From: Thermomonas carbonis
GTDB taxonomy: Bacteria; Pseudomonadota; Gammaproteobacteria; Xanthomonadales; Xanthomonadaceae
Length of the DNA stretch: 64,000 bases
NCBI RefSeq assembly: GCF_014396975.1
Contig: NZ_CP060719.1
Coordinates: forward strand, 2,576,001-2,640,000
Direction of reading: 5' to 3'
Of the stretch, positions 1-7,718 are shown in pieces; the first letter of the stretch is position 1; every line of letters begins with the position of its first letter. The notes under the pieces were generated by a model. It searched no databases, was not told the DNA's origin, and saw only the letters and a program-made list of their open reading frames with translations. The translations under genes and the position numbers were made by a program.

Positions 1-331
1 TCAGCTCGTGTCGCTGCCCGGTCTTTGGATCAATCATTCCGTTTCCTCCACCAGGGACCATGAAATGCTGTTGTCCGGTTGTAACATCCATAACCATTCC
101 TGGTTGATGCTGGACTTGCTCTCGCCGCACTGGACAAGAAGTGCCGGCGTAGATGTAGCTATCTCCGTTCGGCTTGATGCAGCGAACGTATCCACCGGAA
201 GAATTCGAGCTATAGCCAGCGCAAGGTGTCTGCTGGTAGACCTTTCCACCGCGTCCGTCCGGGCAGGTGTGAATTTGCGCTTGTGCAGGCAGAGAAAAGA
301 CGGCTAAGAGGAATGCTAGTGCGAATTTCAT
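1..331 (-). CDS. Secreted DUF4124-like small protein (partial)
   Basis: 110 codons are visible before the frame leaves the window. An 18-residue signal peptide (MKFALAFLLAVFSLPAQA) is followed by IHTCPDGRGGKVYQQTPC, the start typical of DUF4124 proteins (Cys, glycine turn, aromatic, PC). Later cysteines may form disulfides in the periplasm. Function unknown. The start follows a GGAGAAAG ribosome site. Its own attC lies outside the window. Confidence 0.7.
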   Translation of the reverse strand, partial: MKFALAFLLAVFSLPAQAQIHTCPDGRGGKVYQQTPCAGYSSNSSGGYVRCIKPNGDSYIYAGTSCPVRREQVQHQPGMVMDVTTGQQHFMVPGGGNGMIDPKTGQRHEL

Positions 332-370
332 GGCTCTTTCTCCAAGCATTCGAGAACTGTGATTGAGGAC

Positions 371-471
371 TAACGCCTGAGTTAAGCCGGACCGCTGCGC
401 GGAACGGCGGAGTGGTACACGTCACCATGCAGCCGAGCCGCGAAGCGGTCTCGGCTTGAACGAATTGTTAG
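371..471 (-). other. attC 1
   Basis: Type 1, 101 bp. Types used here, by inner arm: 1 = CCGGACCGCTGCGCGGAACG with GGAGTGGTACAC; 2 = GTGATGGTA with CCATTTAAGCC; 3 = CCGCACCGATTTGCGGCG and usually CTTGGACG; 4 = CGCTTTGCGGCCTTGGGC; 5 = GGCGTGCTACACGCTAGCAC; 6 = CCGAAACGCGTAG, long stem; 7 = GGAGCGCTTTGCGGCCGC. Outer arms TTAAGCC/GGCTTGAA match classical attC boxes. Confidence 0.97.
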
Positions 472-848
472 CCGTCTCCGAAGTCCGGCAGAGCTTCTGC
501 AGCTCGCTGGAGTGCAGTGCGTGCCGGGGGATGGCGGCTGGAAATGTACAGGACCACGTCCTTTGGATTGGCGAGGCCGAACGGTCCCATGATCGCAGCG
601 TGCTCGGGATTTACACAGTCGCTGCGGCCGCACAAACGCATGAAAGTATTGGGAAGGTCTGGGTCGTAGTCAGGGTCACGGTACAGAATCCATGCCGCAA
701 CGAGTGCCGAGCGAATGCCACCCAAGCCGCCTAACCCAAACGTGCCTGATTTGGCGCCAAGCCATTCCCAGCACGCACCACCATCGGCCTTCCGTACCTT
801 CCTCTCAAAAAGCTCAAGTCGATAGCTGTGCTCATCTTCAAAGTGCAT
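468..848 (-). CDS. HNH-endonuclease-like protein, first His replaced
   Basis: 126 aa. The pattern CWEWLGAKSG ... MRLCGRSDCVNPEHA resembles the HNH_3 type (CWxWxG ... HxCxxxxCVNPxHL). The middle Asn and last His are kept, but the usual first His (before LCG) is Arg here, so nuclease activity is doubtful. Stop codon is the TAA inside the attC. Single-gene cassette. Confidence 0.6.
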   Translation of the reverse strand: MHFEDEHSYRLELFERKVRKADGGACWEWLGAKSGTFGLGGLGGIRSALVAAWILYRDPDYDPDLPNTFMRLCGRSDCVNPEHAAIMGPFGLANPKDVVLYISSRHPPARTALQRAAEALPDFGDG

Positions 849-867
849 CGAGAACTCCCGAGACGGC

Positions 868-968
868 TAACGCCTGAGTTAAGCCGGACCGCTGCGCGGA
901 ACGGCGGAGTGGTACACGTCACCATGCAGCCGAGCCGCGAAGCGGTCTCGGCTTGAACGAATTGTTAG
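868..968 (-). other. attC 2
   Basis: Type 1, 101 bp. Confidence 0.97.
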
Positions 969-1360
969 AGCCCGGGCCGTTGCGCACGATTGAGCTGCCA
1001 GAACGCCAGGCCCGTCAGTCCGCCAAACAGCGCGGCTGGCACAAACCCCTCTTGCCACGAGAATGGAAGTGCGAACGTCAGCAGCGATGGTGCCGCACCC
1101 GCGATCAAGTAGTGAAAAGGGCTGCTCCAACCTTTGGCGTTGGCAAGCCGTAGGAAAAGCTGCCCGTACGTGAAGATCAAGATGTAGGCGAGCGGCAGAA
1201 AAAGCATGGCCCAAGTGCTGGCGATCCGGGCGACCATTGCAAAGCTGGCGGGTGATGCGGGGAAGGTGGATGTGGTTTGGTAGTAGAGCCACGCCGCGTA
1301 GAACGGTGCGGCGGCACAGATGACGAGTGGACTGATTGCTGCTGCTTTGACTGCCGACAT
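965..1360 (-). CDS. Small membrane protein, function unknown
   Basis: 131 aa with about four hydrophobic segments (roughly residues 6-26, 39-66, 84-98 and 107-123). No family recognised. Ends on the TAA within attC 2. Confidence 0.6.
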   Translation of the reverse strand: MSAVKAAAISPLVICAAAPFYAAWLYYQTTSTFPASPASFAMVARIASTWAMLFLPLAYILIFTYGQLFLRLANAKGWSSPFHYLIAGAAPSLLTFALPFSWQEGFVPAALFGGLTGLAFWQLNRAQRPGL

Positions 1361-1376
1361 TATTGATTCCGGGCTC

Positions 1377-1477
1377 TAACGCCTGAGTTAAGCCGGACCG
1401 CTGCGCGGAACGGCGGAGTGGTACACGTCACCATGCAGCCGAGCCGCGAAGCGGTCTCGGCTTGAACGAATTGTTAG
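1377..1477 (-). other. attC 3
   Basis: Type 1, 101 bp. Confidence 0.97.
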
Positions 1478-1749
1478 GGCGAACCGAGGGTGCCTTGACT
1501 GGCTTGACGAGCATTGTCACGTAGTGCCAAGTCCTTCCCCGTGCCGTAACCGAACACGAGCATGAAGTAGACAAGCCCTAAAGCGCCAACGCCAAGACCA
1601 AGCCCCTTGTTCGTCTTTGCGATCTGCGCGCCAAACGCAAGAAAAGCGCAAGCAAAGAAAAGAGGCGACAGCACAATGCCTGCCAGCACGAATGCCATGG
1701 GAAGAAGCGCGGCAGCAGCGTTTGATGCTTTGAAAGCTTTGAGTTGCAT
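1474..1749 (-). CDS. Small membrane protein, function unknown
   Basis: 91 aa from MQLKAFKASN, chosen because GGAGAAAG lies just upstream; the frame extends back into the attC but that part is site sequence. Two or three hydrophobic stretches (about residues 11-40 and 51-69). Confidence 0.6.
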   Translation of the reverse strand: MQLKAFKASNAAAALLPMAFVLAGIVLSPLFFACAFLAFGAQIAKTNKGLGLGVGALGLVYFMLVFGYGTGKDLALRDNARQASQGTLGSP

Positions 1750-1766
1750 ATCTTTCTCCTGAGCCC

Positions 1767-1868
1767 TAACGCCTGAGTTAAGCCGGACCGCTGCGCGGCA
1801 CGGCGTGATGGTACACGTCACCATTTAAGCCGAGCCGCGAAGCGGTCTCGGCTTGAACAAATTGTTAG
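1767..1868 (-). other. attC 4
   Basis: Type 2, 102 bp; right arm reads GAACAAATTG instead of GAACGAATTG. Confidence 0.96.
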
Positions 1869-2298
1869 GCGGCAACTCGTAGACCATTTGAACGGCACCA
1901 GCGACCTCCAAATCTGGCTGGAAGCCCATGCGCGCGTACAGACGCTTGGCGGGGTTGTCGTCGTAGACCCGCAGCTGCAGGCGTTGGAACCCACGCGAGG
2001 TCGCGATGGTCTTCGCCTGGCCAACGGCCCATGAGCCAATACCTCGATTTTGATGTGTGGGAAGAATCTGCAGGTCTCTGAGACCTAATCCATGTTGTTC
2101 AGGAGTGAGCCGCAGTAGCCCAATGTCTTGACCGTCCAACTGAATGATGAAGTTCTCGAAGTCTGTCCAGCTGCGTAGGAATCTTTCCGGGTCCCAATCA
2201 ATTGCGCGATCGGCGAGGTAGCGACTCATGTTGCCGCGGTTGAGCGACTCGCAGAAGGCGAGGTCAATCTCTTCTGCGGGTCGCAATTCAAGCTCCAT
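1825..2298 (-). CDS. GNAT-family N-acetyltransferase
   Basis: 157 aa. The acetyl-CoA loop appears as QNRGIGSWAVGQAK (about residues 83-96), followed by YDDNPAKRLYARMGF, the usual end of the GNAT fold. Substrate unknown. The frame has no stop at the cassette end and runs 13 codons into attC 4 (tail NNLFKPRPLRGSA). Confidence 0.85.
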   Translation of the reverse strand: MELELRPAEEIDLAFCESLNRGNMSRYLADRAIDWDPERFLRSWTDFENFIIQLDGQDIGLLRLTPEQHGLGLRDLQILPTHQNRGIGSWAVGQAKTIATSRGFQRLQLRVYDDNPAKRLYARMGFQPDLEVAGAVQMVYELPPNNLFKPRPLRGSA

Positions 2299-2305
2299 TG
2301 CCGCC

Positions 2306-2406
2306 TAACGCCTGAGTTAAGCCGGACCGCTGCGCGGAACGGCGGAGTGGTACACGTCACCATGCAGCCGAGCCGCGAAGCGGTCTCGGCTTGAACGAAT
2401 TGTTAG
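2306..2406 (-). other. attC 5
   Basis: Type 1, 101 bp. Confidence 0.97.
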
Positions 2407-2732
2407 GGCCCGCCAAGTATAAGCAGCCCGATTACGACAACTACAATTGCAGCTAGTAGGAACGAGAGTCCCGGCTTGCTAGGAGCAGACATAGGGCTCT
2501 GGTGATCGGTTGGGCGAATGAGTCCTCTGGCGATCAGGACTTCATGTGCGACAGGCAGATCATTCTCATGAATGACCCAGACGCCAACGAAGCCAGGCGT
2601 GAAGCTAGCGCCGAAGCCCGGCATTCTTGAGGAGTGGGAGTTCGATACGTGAGTTTCGACGCCCTGCGCGTGGAGATCACGGGCTAGCCGATTGGCGAAA
2701 TTTAGGTCGCTCGTGGAATAAATCAGTTGCAT
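2403..2732 (-). CDS. DUF2007-like protein with C-terminal membrane anchor
   Basis: 109 aa. The N-terminal half (MQLIYSTSDLNFANRLARDL ... VWVIHENDLPVAHEVL) resembles DUF2007, a small alpha/beta domain of proposed but unproven signalling role. One C-terminal transmembrane helix (about residues 90-107). Confidence 0.6.
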   Translation of the reverse strand: MQLIYSTSDLNFANRLARDLHAQGVETHVSNSHSSRMPGFGASFTPGFVGVWVIHENDLPVAHEVLIARGLIRPTDHQSPMSAPSKPGLSFLLAAIVVVVIGLLILGGP

Positions 2733-2749
2733 GCGGTTGTCGCGGGCCC

Positions 2750-2851
2750 TAACGCCTGAGTTAAGCCGGGCCGCTGCGCGGCTTGGCGTGATGGTAAACG
2801 CTACCATTTAAGCCGAGCCGCGAAGCGGTCTCGGCTTGAACGAATTGTTAG
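2750..2851 (-). other. attC 6
   Basis: Type 2, 102 bp. Confidence 0.97.
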
Positions 2852-3213
2852 CGCCGACCGCCGCGCAGTGCCTTGAGCTTAGTGATGAACCACGACTGGC
2901 TGGATTGCGCAGGCGCTTTGCCGCAACGAACCTGGTAAGGCTTGCCCGACATGCTGCTTTTGGTGGCGGCAAGCTCAATAAACGCCTCAGTGGATGTGAC
3001 CAAGCCTTTCTTGAGCAAGTAGTCGTACTTGCGTTGCAAGTGCTCGCTGGCCTTCTGTGCGTCGTACCAGGAACCGTTGCGAGAGAACTCACAGTTGGAC
3101 TGTTTGAGGGCTGCAAACAGCTGGTCGACCTCCTGAGTGGTTGCAGGCGAGGGCGACTGAGCGGACGCAGCGCTGGAAATCAGTAGCAGTAATGTGAGGA
3201 ATGCGATTTTCAT
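2848..3213 (-). CDS. Secreted DUF5329-like protein
   Basis: 121 aa with a signal peptide (about residues 1-18). The core NCEFSRNGSWYDAQKASEHL ... TKSSMSGKPYQVRC matches the DUF5329 pattern; two cysteines could pair. Function unknown. A clear paralogue sits in another cassette at 28289-28657. Confidence 0.75.
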   Translation of the reverse strand: MKIAFLTLLLLISSAASAQSPSPATTQEVDQLFAALKQSNCEFSRNGSWYDAQKASEHLQRKYDYLLKKGLVTSTEAFIELAATKSSMSGKPYQVRCGKAPAQSSQSWFITKLKALRGGRR

Positions 3214-3226
3214 GCAATCAAGGCGC

Positions 3227-3327
3227 TAACGCCTGAGTTAAGCCGGACCGCTGCGCGGAACGGCGGAGTGGTACACATCACCATGCAGCCGAGCCGCGAA
3301 GCGGTCTCGGCTTGAACGAATTGTTAG
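3227..3327 (-). other. attC 7
   Basis: Type 1, 101 bp. Confidence 0.97.
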
Positions 3328-3332
3328 GCGGC

Positions 3333-3629
3333 TCAGACTCCTCCGCACCCAGGGAGAGTAAGACCAACGCTTGCGAATGCGAGTACAAGAACGAGCAAGG
3401 TTACGCCAACCGATGCGGCTCCGAGAAGCAGTGATTTCCGTGCGAACGCCTCACGCAGCAGCACCATGCAGCTGATCGCACCGATGGCGACACCGAGTAG
3501 CAGTACGTTCGGGCCGACTGACTGACAAAGAAATCTGCCAGTGAGATAGATGCCGATGCCGTATGTGCTGGCACTGAGAAGCAATAGCCACCAGCCGGCG
3601 TGCTTCTTGAGATTGCTTGAAATCATCAT
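3333..3629 (-). CDS. Small membrane protein, function unknown
   Basis: 98 aa starting MMISSNLKK (the second ATG three bases on is equally possible). Three hydrophobic segments (about residues 12-32, 42-57 and 69-90). Has its own TGA before the attC. Confidence 0.6.
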   Translation of the reverse strand: MMISSNLKKHAGWWLLLLSASTYGIGIYLTGRFLCQSVGPNVLLLGVAIGAISCMVLLREAFARKSLLLGAASVGVTLLVLVLAFASVGLTLPGCGGV

Positions 3630-3637
3630 GTGCCGCC

Positions 3638-3738
3638 TAACGCCTGAGTTAAGCCGGACCGCTGCGCGGAACGGCGGAGTGGTACACGTCACCATGCAGC
3701 CGAGCCGCGAAGCGGTCTCGGCTTGAACGAATTGTTAG
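3638..3738 (-). other. attC 8
   Basis: Type 1, 101 bp. Confidence 0.97.
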
Positions 3739-4052
3739 GTGCCAACCTGTTCGTCAAGATTCACTCCACAAAACGGACAAAAATTGACCGCGTCAAAGAA
3801 CAGCGTCCTGCGCAAGCCGAAATAGCTCGTGTGCCTGCCAATATTGCCGCGGCAGCGAGGGCAACGTATCCGGTACTGGTAGAAGAATAGGCTTATGAAA
3901 TAACTGACGAGAAAAGCGGCAGCCAGAACGTGTAGCGGAGGACTCTCTAGCACTGCACCAGCGACTATCGCTCCTACCATGCATACGAAGGAACCGATCA
4001 ACCAGTAGCCGATGCGACTCTTCCGCTTTGTCAGATGGTCACGAATTTTCAT
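3735..4052 (-). CDS. Membrane protein with zinc-ribbon cysteines
   Basis: 105 aa from the ATG (an in-frame GTG lies two codons upstream). Two transmembrane helices (about residues 18-34 and 43-57), then CPRC and CPFC pairs about 27 residues apart, a likely zinc ribbon on the cytoplasmic side. Function unknown. Confidence 0.6.
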   Translation of the reverse strand: MKIRDHLTKRKSRIGYWLIGSFVCMVGAIVAGAVLESPPLHVLAAAFLVSYFISLFFYQYRIRCPRCRGNIGRHTSYFGLRRTLFFDAVNFCPFCGVNLDEQVGT

Positions 4053-4059
4053 TGGCACC

Positions 4060-4163
4060 TAACGCCTGAGTTAAGACGGGCCGCTTTGCGGCCTTGTGTG
4101 GGTGAAAATCTAGCAGAACTCACACGAGGCCGCGAAGCGGTCTCGGCTTGAACGAATTGTTAG
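4060..4163 (-). other. attC 9
   Basis: Type 4 variant, 104 bp. Confidence 0.95.
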
Positions 4164-4347
4164 ACCGCTGACGCCGCGCTTTTGGTCCAATCACAAGAGA
4201 ACTGGAGATCCCGTTGATAACACGAGCGGATCACCGGGCGGAGGCATAACGGGTTTGAGTTATGCCGGAGTCTGGGCGAGGGTGGATCAGAGAAGCTCTT
4301 TGGGCTTATGCCAACAGCTTTTTGCAAAGGTCTTGCCGTCTGCGGTC
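4164..4347. repeat. ORF-less cassette insert, family C (divergent copy)
   Basis: 184 nt. Shares the block GGGTTTGAG..TGCCGGAG.CTGGGCGAG and GATCAGAGAAGCTCTTTGGGC with the other family C inserts, but the rest has diverged. No convincing gene. Confidence 0.6.
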
Positions 4348-4449
4348 TAACGCCTGAGTTAAGCCGGGCCGCTGCGCGGCTTGGCGTGATGGTAAACGCT
4401 ACCATTTAAGCCGAGCCGCGAAGCGGTCTCGGCTTGAACGAATTGTTAG
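4348..4449 (-). other. attC 10
   Basis: Type 2, 102 bp. Confidence 0.97.
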
Positions 4450-4781
4450 GCAGCAAGCCGGTAAACGTACATCAGGCCGCCGGCAAGCCAGAGAAATCCG
4501 AAGAGTGATATGAGTGCGCTGGCAGTCACAAGCTCATCCTCTTGACTTGGCTCTTCAAGTAGGAAGTCTCTGAAGCGCTCAGAGAAGATCAGCGCAAGCC
4601 CCAAGGCGAAGATCAGGGCACCACTGAGTGAGAACAGAGCAGCACTTGCGAGGTTTCGGATTTCCCCTCTGCCTCCGTTCGCTTGATATCCGGCGATTCC
4701 AACCCCGATCCATAGCGCACCGAGCACTAGTCCGGAGCGCAGATTTATACGGCCAATTGATGGGCGTGCGAAGAACTGCAT
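4446..4781 (-). CDS. Small membrane protein, function unknown
   Basis: 111 aa starting MQFFARPSIG. Three hydrophobic segments (about residues 18-34, 46-67 and 87-108) separated by an acidic loop (LLEEPSQEDEL). No family recognised. Confidence 0.6.
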   Translation of the reverse strand: MQFFARPSIGRINLRSGLVLGALWIGVGIAGYQANGGRGEIRNLASAALFSLSGALIFALGLALIFSERFRDFLLEEPSQEDELVTASALISLFGFLWLAGGLMYVYRLAA

Positions 4782-4789
4782 TTGCTGCC

Positions 4790-4890
4790 TAACGCCTGAG
4801 TTAAGCCGGACCGCTGCGCGGAACGGCGGAGTGGTACACGTCACCATGCAGCCGAGCCGCGAAGCGGTCTCGGCTTGAACGAATTGTTAG
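4790..4890 (-). other. attC 11
   Basis: Type 1, 101 bp. Confidence 0.97.
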
Positions 4891-5270
4891 ATGGCAGCCT
4901 GGCTTTGAGCCAACATCAGCACGTAGCCATCTGGATCCTCAAGTCTGCACTCACCACCGGGCATGTAGAACGGAAATTTGATCTCCCCAGGCGAGTGGCC
5001 AAGATCAGTCAAAGCAGCGTGGGTCTGGGCGATGTTGTAAAAGTAGAGGTAGAAGAGAATGGCCTGTTGAGCCGAGTCAATTGGCCCGTCGGCCAACCCG
5101 AGCATCAAGTTCGCCTTCTCACTCTCGAGCCATGCCCAAACTGGAGCAGAGTGCCCATGCGGAACAACAGTGTTTGCGACCTTGAACCCTAAGTCAGCGT
5201 AGAACTTGATGCTTCGCTCAACGCTAGCCACATGAGCGAAGGCAACCAGGGATTTTGTTTGGGCTGCCAT
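4887..5270 (-). CDS. VOC/glyoxalase-fold protein
   Basis: 127 aa. Pattern AHVASVERSIKFYADLGFKV at the start and CRLEDPDGYVLML at the end is that of the vicinal-oxygen-chelate (glyoxalase/bleomycin-resistance) fold. The end motif keeps the metal-ligand Glu of ...EDPDG. Substrate unknown. Start chosen at the ATG after AGGAAGC; an ATG 15 bases upstream is in frame. Confidence 0.8.
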   Translation of the reverse strand: MAAQTKSLVAFAHVASVERSIKFYADLGFKVANTVVPHGHSAPVWAWLESEKANLMLGLADGPIDSAQQAILFYLYFYNIAQTHAALTDLGHSPGEIKFPFYMPGGECRLEDPDGYVLMLAQSQAAI

Positions 5271-5286
5271 TCTGCTTCCTGCCATC

Positions 5287-5388
5287 TAACGCCTGAGTTA
5301 AGACGGACCGCTGCGCGGCACGGCGTGATGGTACACGACACCATTTAAGCCGAGCCGCGAAGCGGTCTCGGCTTGAACGAATTGTTGG
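5287..5388 (-). other. attC 12 (GTTGG end)
   Basis: Type 2, 102 bp. The right core is GTTGGGC instead of GTTAGGC. The paired cassette end at 5642-5652 still reads GCCTAAC, so the A-to-G change at 5387 is recent and specific to this site. Confidence 0.93.
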
Positions 5389-5642
5389 GCAGCAGACGCG
5401 TGCCTGTGACGTACAACAAGAACTACGGCTAGAACTAACGCGGCAAAGAGTAGGCCATAGGCTTGATTGAGCAGTCGTGTTGCCACCCGGCAGTAAGCTT
5501 CCACGTGATCAATCGTACTTGGCCCGCAATGGCCGAACCTCATGTCTGCCGTGACCAGCGCGGACAGCAGGAACCAGAATCCGGCTGCAACCAGCAGAGC
5601 TAGCAGTAGGAAAAGCATTGCTGACGCCACGCGTTGCTTCAT
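5298..5642 (-). CDS. Small membrane protein extended into its attC by stop loss
   Basis: 114 aa from MKQRVASAM. Two membrane helices (about residues 8-28 and 62-79). In other cassettes the attC supplies the stop (CTAAC); here that triplet is CAA because of the A/G change at 5387. The frame therefore continues through attC 12 to 5298, adding about 29 site-encoded residues (QFVQAETASRLG...). Confidence 0.6.
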   Translation of the reverse strand: MKQRVASAMLFLLLALLVAAGFWFLLSALVTADMRFGHCGPSTIDHVEAYCRVATRLLNQAYGLLFAALVLAVVLVVRHRHASAAQQFVQAETASRLGLNGVVYHHAVPRSGPS

Positions 5643-5648
5643 GCTGCC

Positions 5649-5752
5649 TAACGCCTGAGTTAAGCCGGACCGCTTTGCGGCCTTGGGCAAGTGAAACTTG
5701 CAAGGAACTTGCACGAGGCCGCGAAGCGGGCTCGGCTTGAACGAATTGTTAG
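5649..5752 (-). other. attC 13
   Basis: Type 4, 104 bp. Confidence 0.96.
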
Positions 5753-5969
5753 ACCGGTGCCAGCCGTTGCTTTTGACCAACGAACCAGTCAGACCTGAGT
5801 CTAGTGCCGACAACCGCCCTTTGCGAGATGCAGAACCCAGAAACGGAGTGCCGGCGCTCTAGCCGGCACGGAGTTTGTGGCGAGGATCAAATGCCAGGGC
5901 GAGGCGAGGGAAGAACGAACACCACCTTGGCCTGACGCTTGTTGACCGGCATTTGTTTCTGGACCGGTC
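5753..5969. repeat. ORF-less cassette insert, family A
   Basis: 217 nt. Ends are inverted (ACCGGTGCCAG ... CTGGACCGGT). A perfect 8-bp hairpin lies at 5848-5869 (GTGCCGGC, six-base loop, GCCGGCAC). Eleven copies of this family occur in the window. A short frame MPVNKRQA opens at one end but is not maintained downstream in all copies. Confidence 0.85.
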
Positions 5970-6072
5970 TAACGCCTGAGTTAAGCCGCACCGATTTGCG
6001 GCGTTGTGCAAGTGAAGATTAGCAAGACTTGCACGACGCCGCGAAGCGGTGTCGGCTTGGACGAATTGTTAG
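5970..6072 (-). other. attC 14
   Basis: Type 3, 103 bp. Confidence 0.96.
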
Positions 6073-6258
6073 CCCGATGAAGCCGGCTGTTCTTGCAGAT
6101 TGGAAGCTTAAGTAGGTTCATTTGAAGCCAAGAAATCTTCCGCCGCGCGGAGTTGTAGCGGGTTTGAGGTGCGACGGAGCGCGGGCGAGAGGCGATCAGG
6201 GAAGCTCTTCGGGCTTTGCCGAGAATGCTCTAAGCGATGATCTATTTCTTCTGCGGGC
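6073..6258. repeat. ORF-less cassette insert, family C
   Basis: 186 nt, nearly the same as 37906-38090 and 50307-50492. Ends are inverted (GCCCGATGAAG ... CTTCTGCGGGC). No open frame of note on either strand. Confidence 0.85.
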
Positions 6259-6359
6259 TAACGCCTGAGTTAAGCCGGACCGCTGCGCGGAACGGCGGAG
6301 TGGTACATGTCACCATGCAGCCGAGCCGCGAAGCGGTCTCGGCTTGAACGAATTGTTAG
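6259..6359 (-). other. attC 15
   Basis: Type 1, 101 bp. Confidence 0.97.
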
Positions 6360-6365
6360 CCGCGA

Positions 6366-6596
6366 TCAGTTGTCCATGACCTTTCTGCCGCCGCTGCCGA
6401 CAATCTTGTCACCTCTGATCACTACGTCGTTGTTGCCGTTCAGCAGGCCATCTACTACGTCAATCGTCTCGCTCAACAGAGCAACGAGACTAATCATCTG
6501 CTGTGGCGTCAGGTTTCCGCTCGTAGTTGCGTTCTTCAGCATTCTTACGCGGTTCTTAAGGTCATTCGCTTTGCGTGACAGCACTGCTGCGGACAT
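6366..6596 (-). CDS. Small coiled protein, paralogue of 14698-14967
   Basis: 76 aa from MSAAVLSRKAN, which lines up with the start of the related cassette protein at 14698-14967 (shared RLKND/LKNRV, SG.LT..Q, LLS.T..V.D.LL..N.DV.I.G.KI); GAGG lies nine bases upstream. An ATG at 6611 is also in frame. Helical, charged and cytosolic; function unknown. Confidence 0.6.
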   Translation of the reverse strand: MSAAVLSRKANDLKNRVRMLKNATTSGNLTPQQMISLVALLSETIDVVDGLLNGNNDVVIRGDKIVGSGGRKVMDN

Positions 6597-6640
6597 CAGA
6601 TCGATCCTCATTTGATCGAAGGCGTATCCGACCTAGCGGC

Positions 6641-6747
6641 TAACGCCTGAGTTAAGCCGAAACGCGTAGTGGAAGCAAAGGCATGGCAGGCTTTTTATGC
6701 CATGCCTTTGCTGGAACGAAGTGGTTTCGGCTTGAACGAATTGTTAG
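6641..6747 (-). other. attC 16
   Basis: Type 6, 107 bp, with a long inner stem (CAAAGGCATGGCA / TGCCATGCCTTTG). Confidence 0.96.
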
Positions 6748-6965
6748 GTCTCACTCGGTCGATGGTGAATGACTGTATGGATGTCTTGGCAATTTTTGAG
6801 TACGGCGTACTTCCCGTTTGATCGCGTGACCAGCGAGATTGGTACCGACGTCGCTCCGTCGTCCACGGAGATCCGGACCTCCAGGTCTTGACTCTCAAAC
6901 GTCTGTAGGTCGCGGATCAGCTGAGCCACGGTTTTTCCTCTGCTTGTCCATTCCGGATTGATCAT
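6744..6965 (-). CDS. Small conserved-style protein, function unknown
   Basis: 73 aa. TVAQLIRDLQTFESQDLEV followed by VDDGATSVPISLV resembles small proteins of the pattern 'LixxLxxfdpdxxVxixxddGxxxpIxxv' seen in accessory regions. No function known. Confidence 0.6.
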   Translation of the reverse strand: MINPEWTSRGKTVAQLIRDLQTFESQDLEVRISVDDGATSVPISLVTRSNGKYAVLKNCQDIHTVIHHRPSET

Positions 6966-6977
6966 GTCTCTGAGACC

Positions 6978-7080
6978 TAACGCCTGAGTTAAGCCGGGCC
7001 GCTTTGCGGCCTTGGGCGAGTGAAAATGAGCAGAGCTCGCACGAGGCCGCGAAGCGGGCTCGGCTTGAACGAGTTGTTAG
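6978..7080 (-). other. attC 17
   Basis: Type 4, 103 bp; ends GAGTTGTTAG. Confidence 0.96.
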
Positions 7081-7297
7081 ACCGGTGCCAGCCGTTGCTT
7101 TTGACCAACGAACCGATCTGACGGGAGTCTAGTGCCGACAACCGCTCTTTGCGAGATGCCAAACCCAGAAACGGAGTGCCGGCCGCTCTAGCCGGCACGG
7201 AGTTTGTGGCGAGCATCAAAAGCTTGGGCAAGGCGAGGCAAGAACAACGCCGACTTGGCTTGACGCTTGTTGACCGGCATTTGTTTCTGGACCGGTC
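7081..7297. repeat. ORF-less cassette insert, family A
   Basis: 217 nt; same inverted ends and GTGCCGGC/GCCGGCAC hairpin (7-base loop) as other family A inserts. Directly followed by another family A cassette. Confidence 0.85.
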
Positions 7298-7400
7298 TAA
7301 CGCCTGAGTTAAGCCGGGCCGCTTTGCGGCCTTGGGCGAGTGAAAATGAGCAGAGCTCGCACGAGGCCGCGAAGCGGGCTCGGCTTGAACGAATTGTTAG
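7298..7400 (-). other. attC 18
   Basis: Type 4, 103 bp. Confidence 0.96.
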
Positions 7401-7616
7401 ACCGGTGCCAGCCGTTGCTTTTGACCACGAACCCGTTACTTGAGCCAAGTCTAGACCTGACGATCGCTCTTTGCGAAATGCTGAACCCAGAAACGGAGTG
7501 CCGGCCGCTCTAGCCGGCACGGAGTTTGTGGCGAGGCTCAAAAGCCTGAGATAAGACAAGAACAGCCGCCAACTTGGCTTGACGCTTGTTGACCGGCACT
7601 TGTTTCTGGACCGGTC
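7401..7616. repeat. ORF-less cassette insert, family A
   Basis: 216 nt; second of two adjacent family A cassettes, diverged from its neighbour by substitutions and small indels outside the hairpin and the ends. Confidence 0.85.
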
Positions 7617-7718
7617 TAACGCCTGAGTTAAGCCGGACCGCTGCGCGGCACGGCGTGATGGTACACGTCACCATTTAAGCCGAGCCGCGAAGCGGTCTCG
7701 GCTTGAACGAATTGTTAG
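7617..7718 (-). other. attC 19
   Basis: Type 2, 102 bp. Confidence 0.96.

Noticed and set aside
6307..6615. Plus-strand frame of 102 codons opposite the gene at 6366-6596
   Set aside because: It starts in an attC and reads against the conserved minus-strand protein, which has a paralogue.
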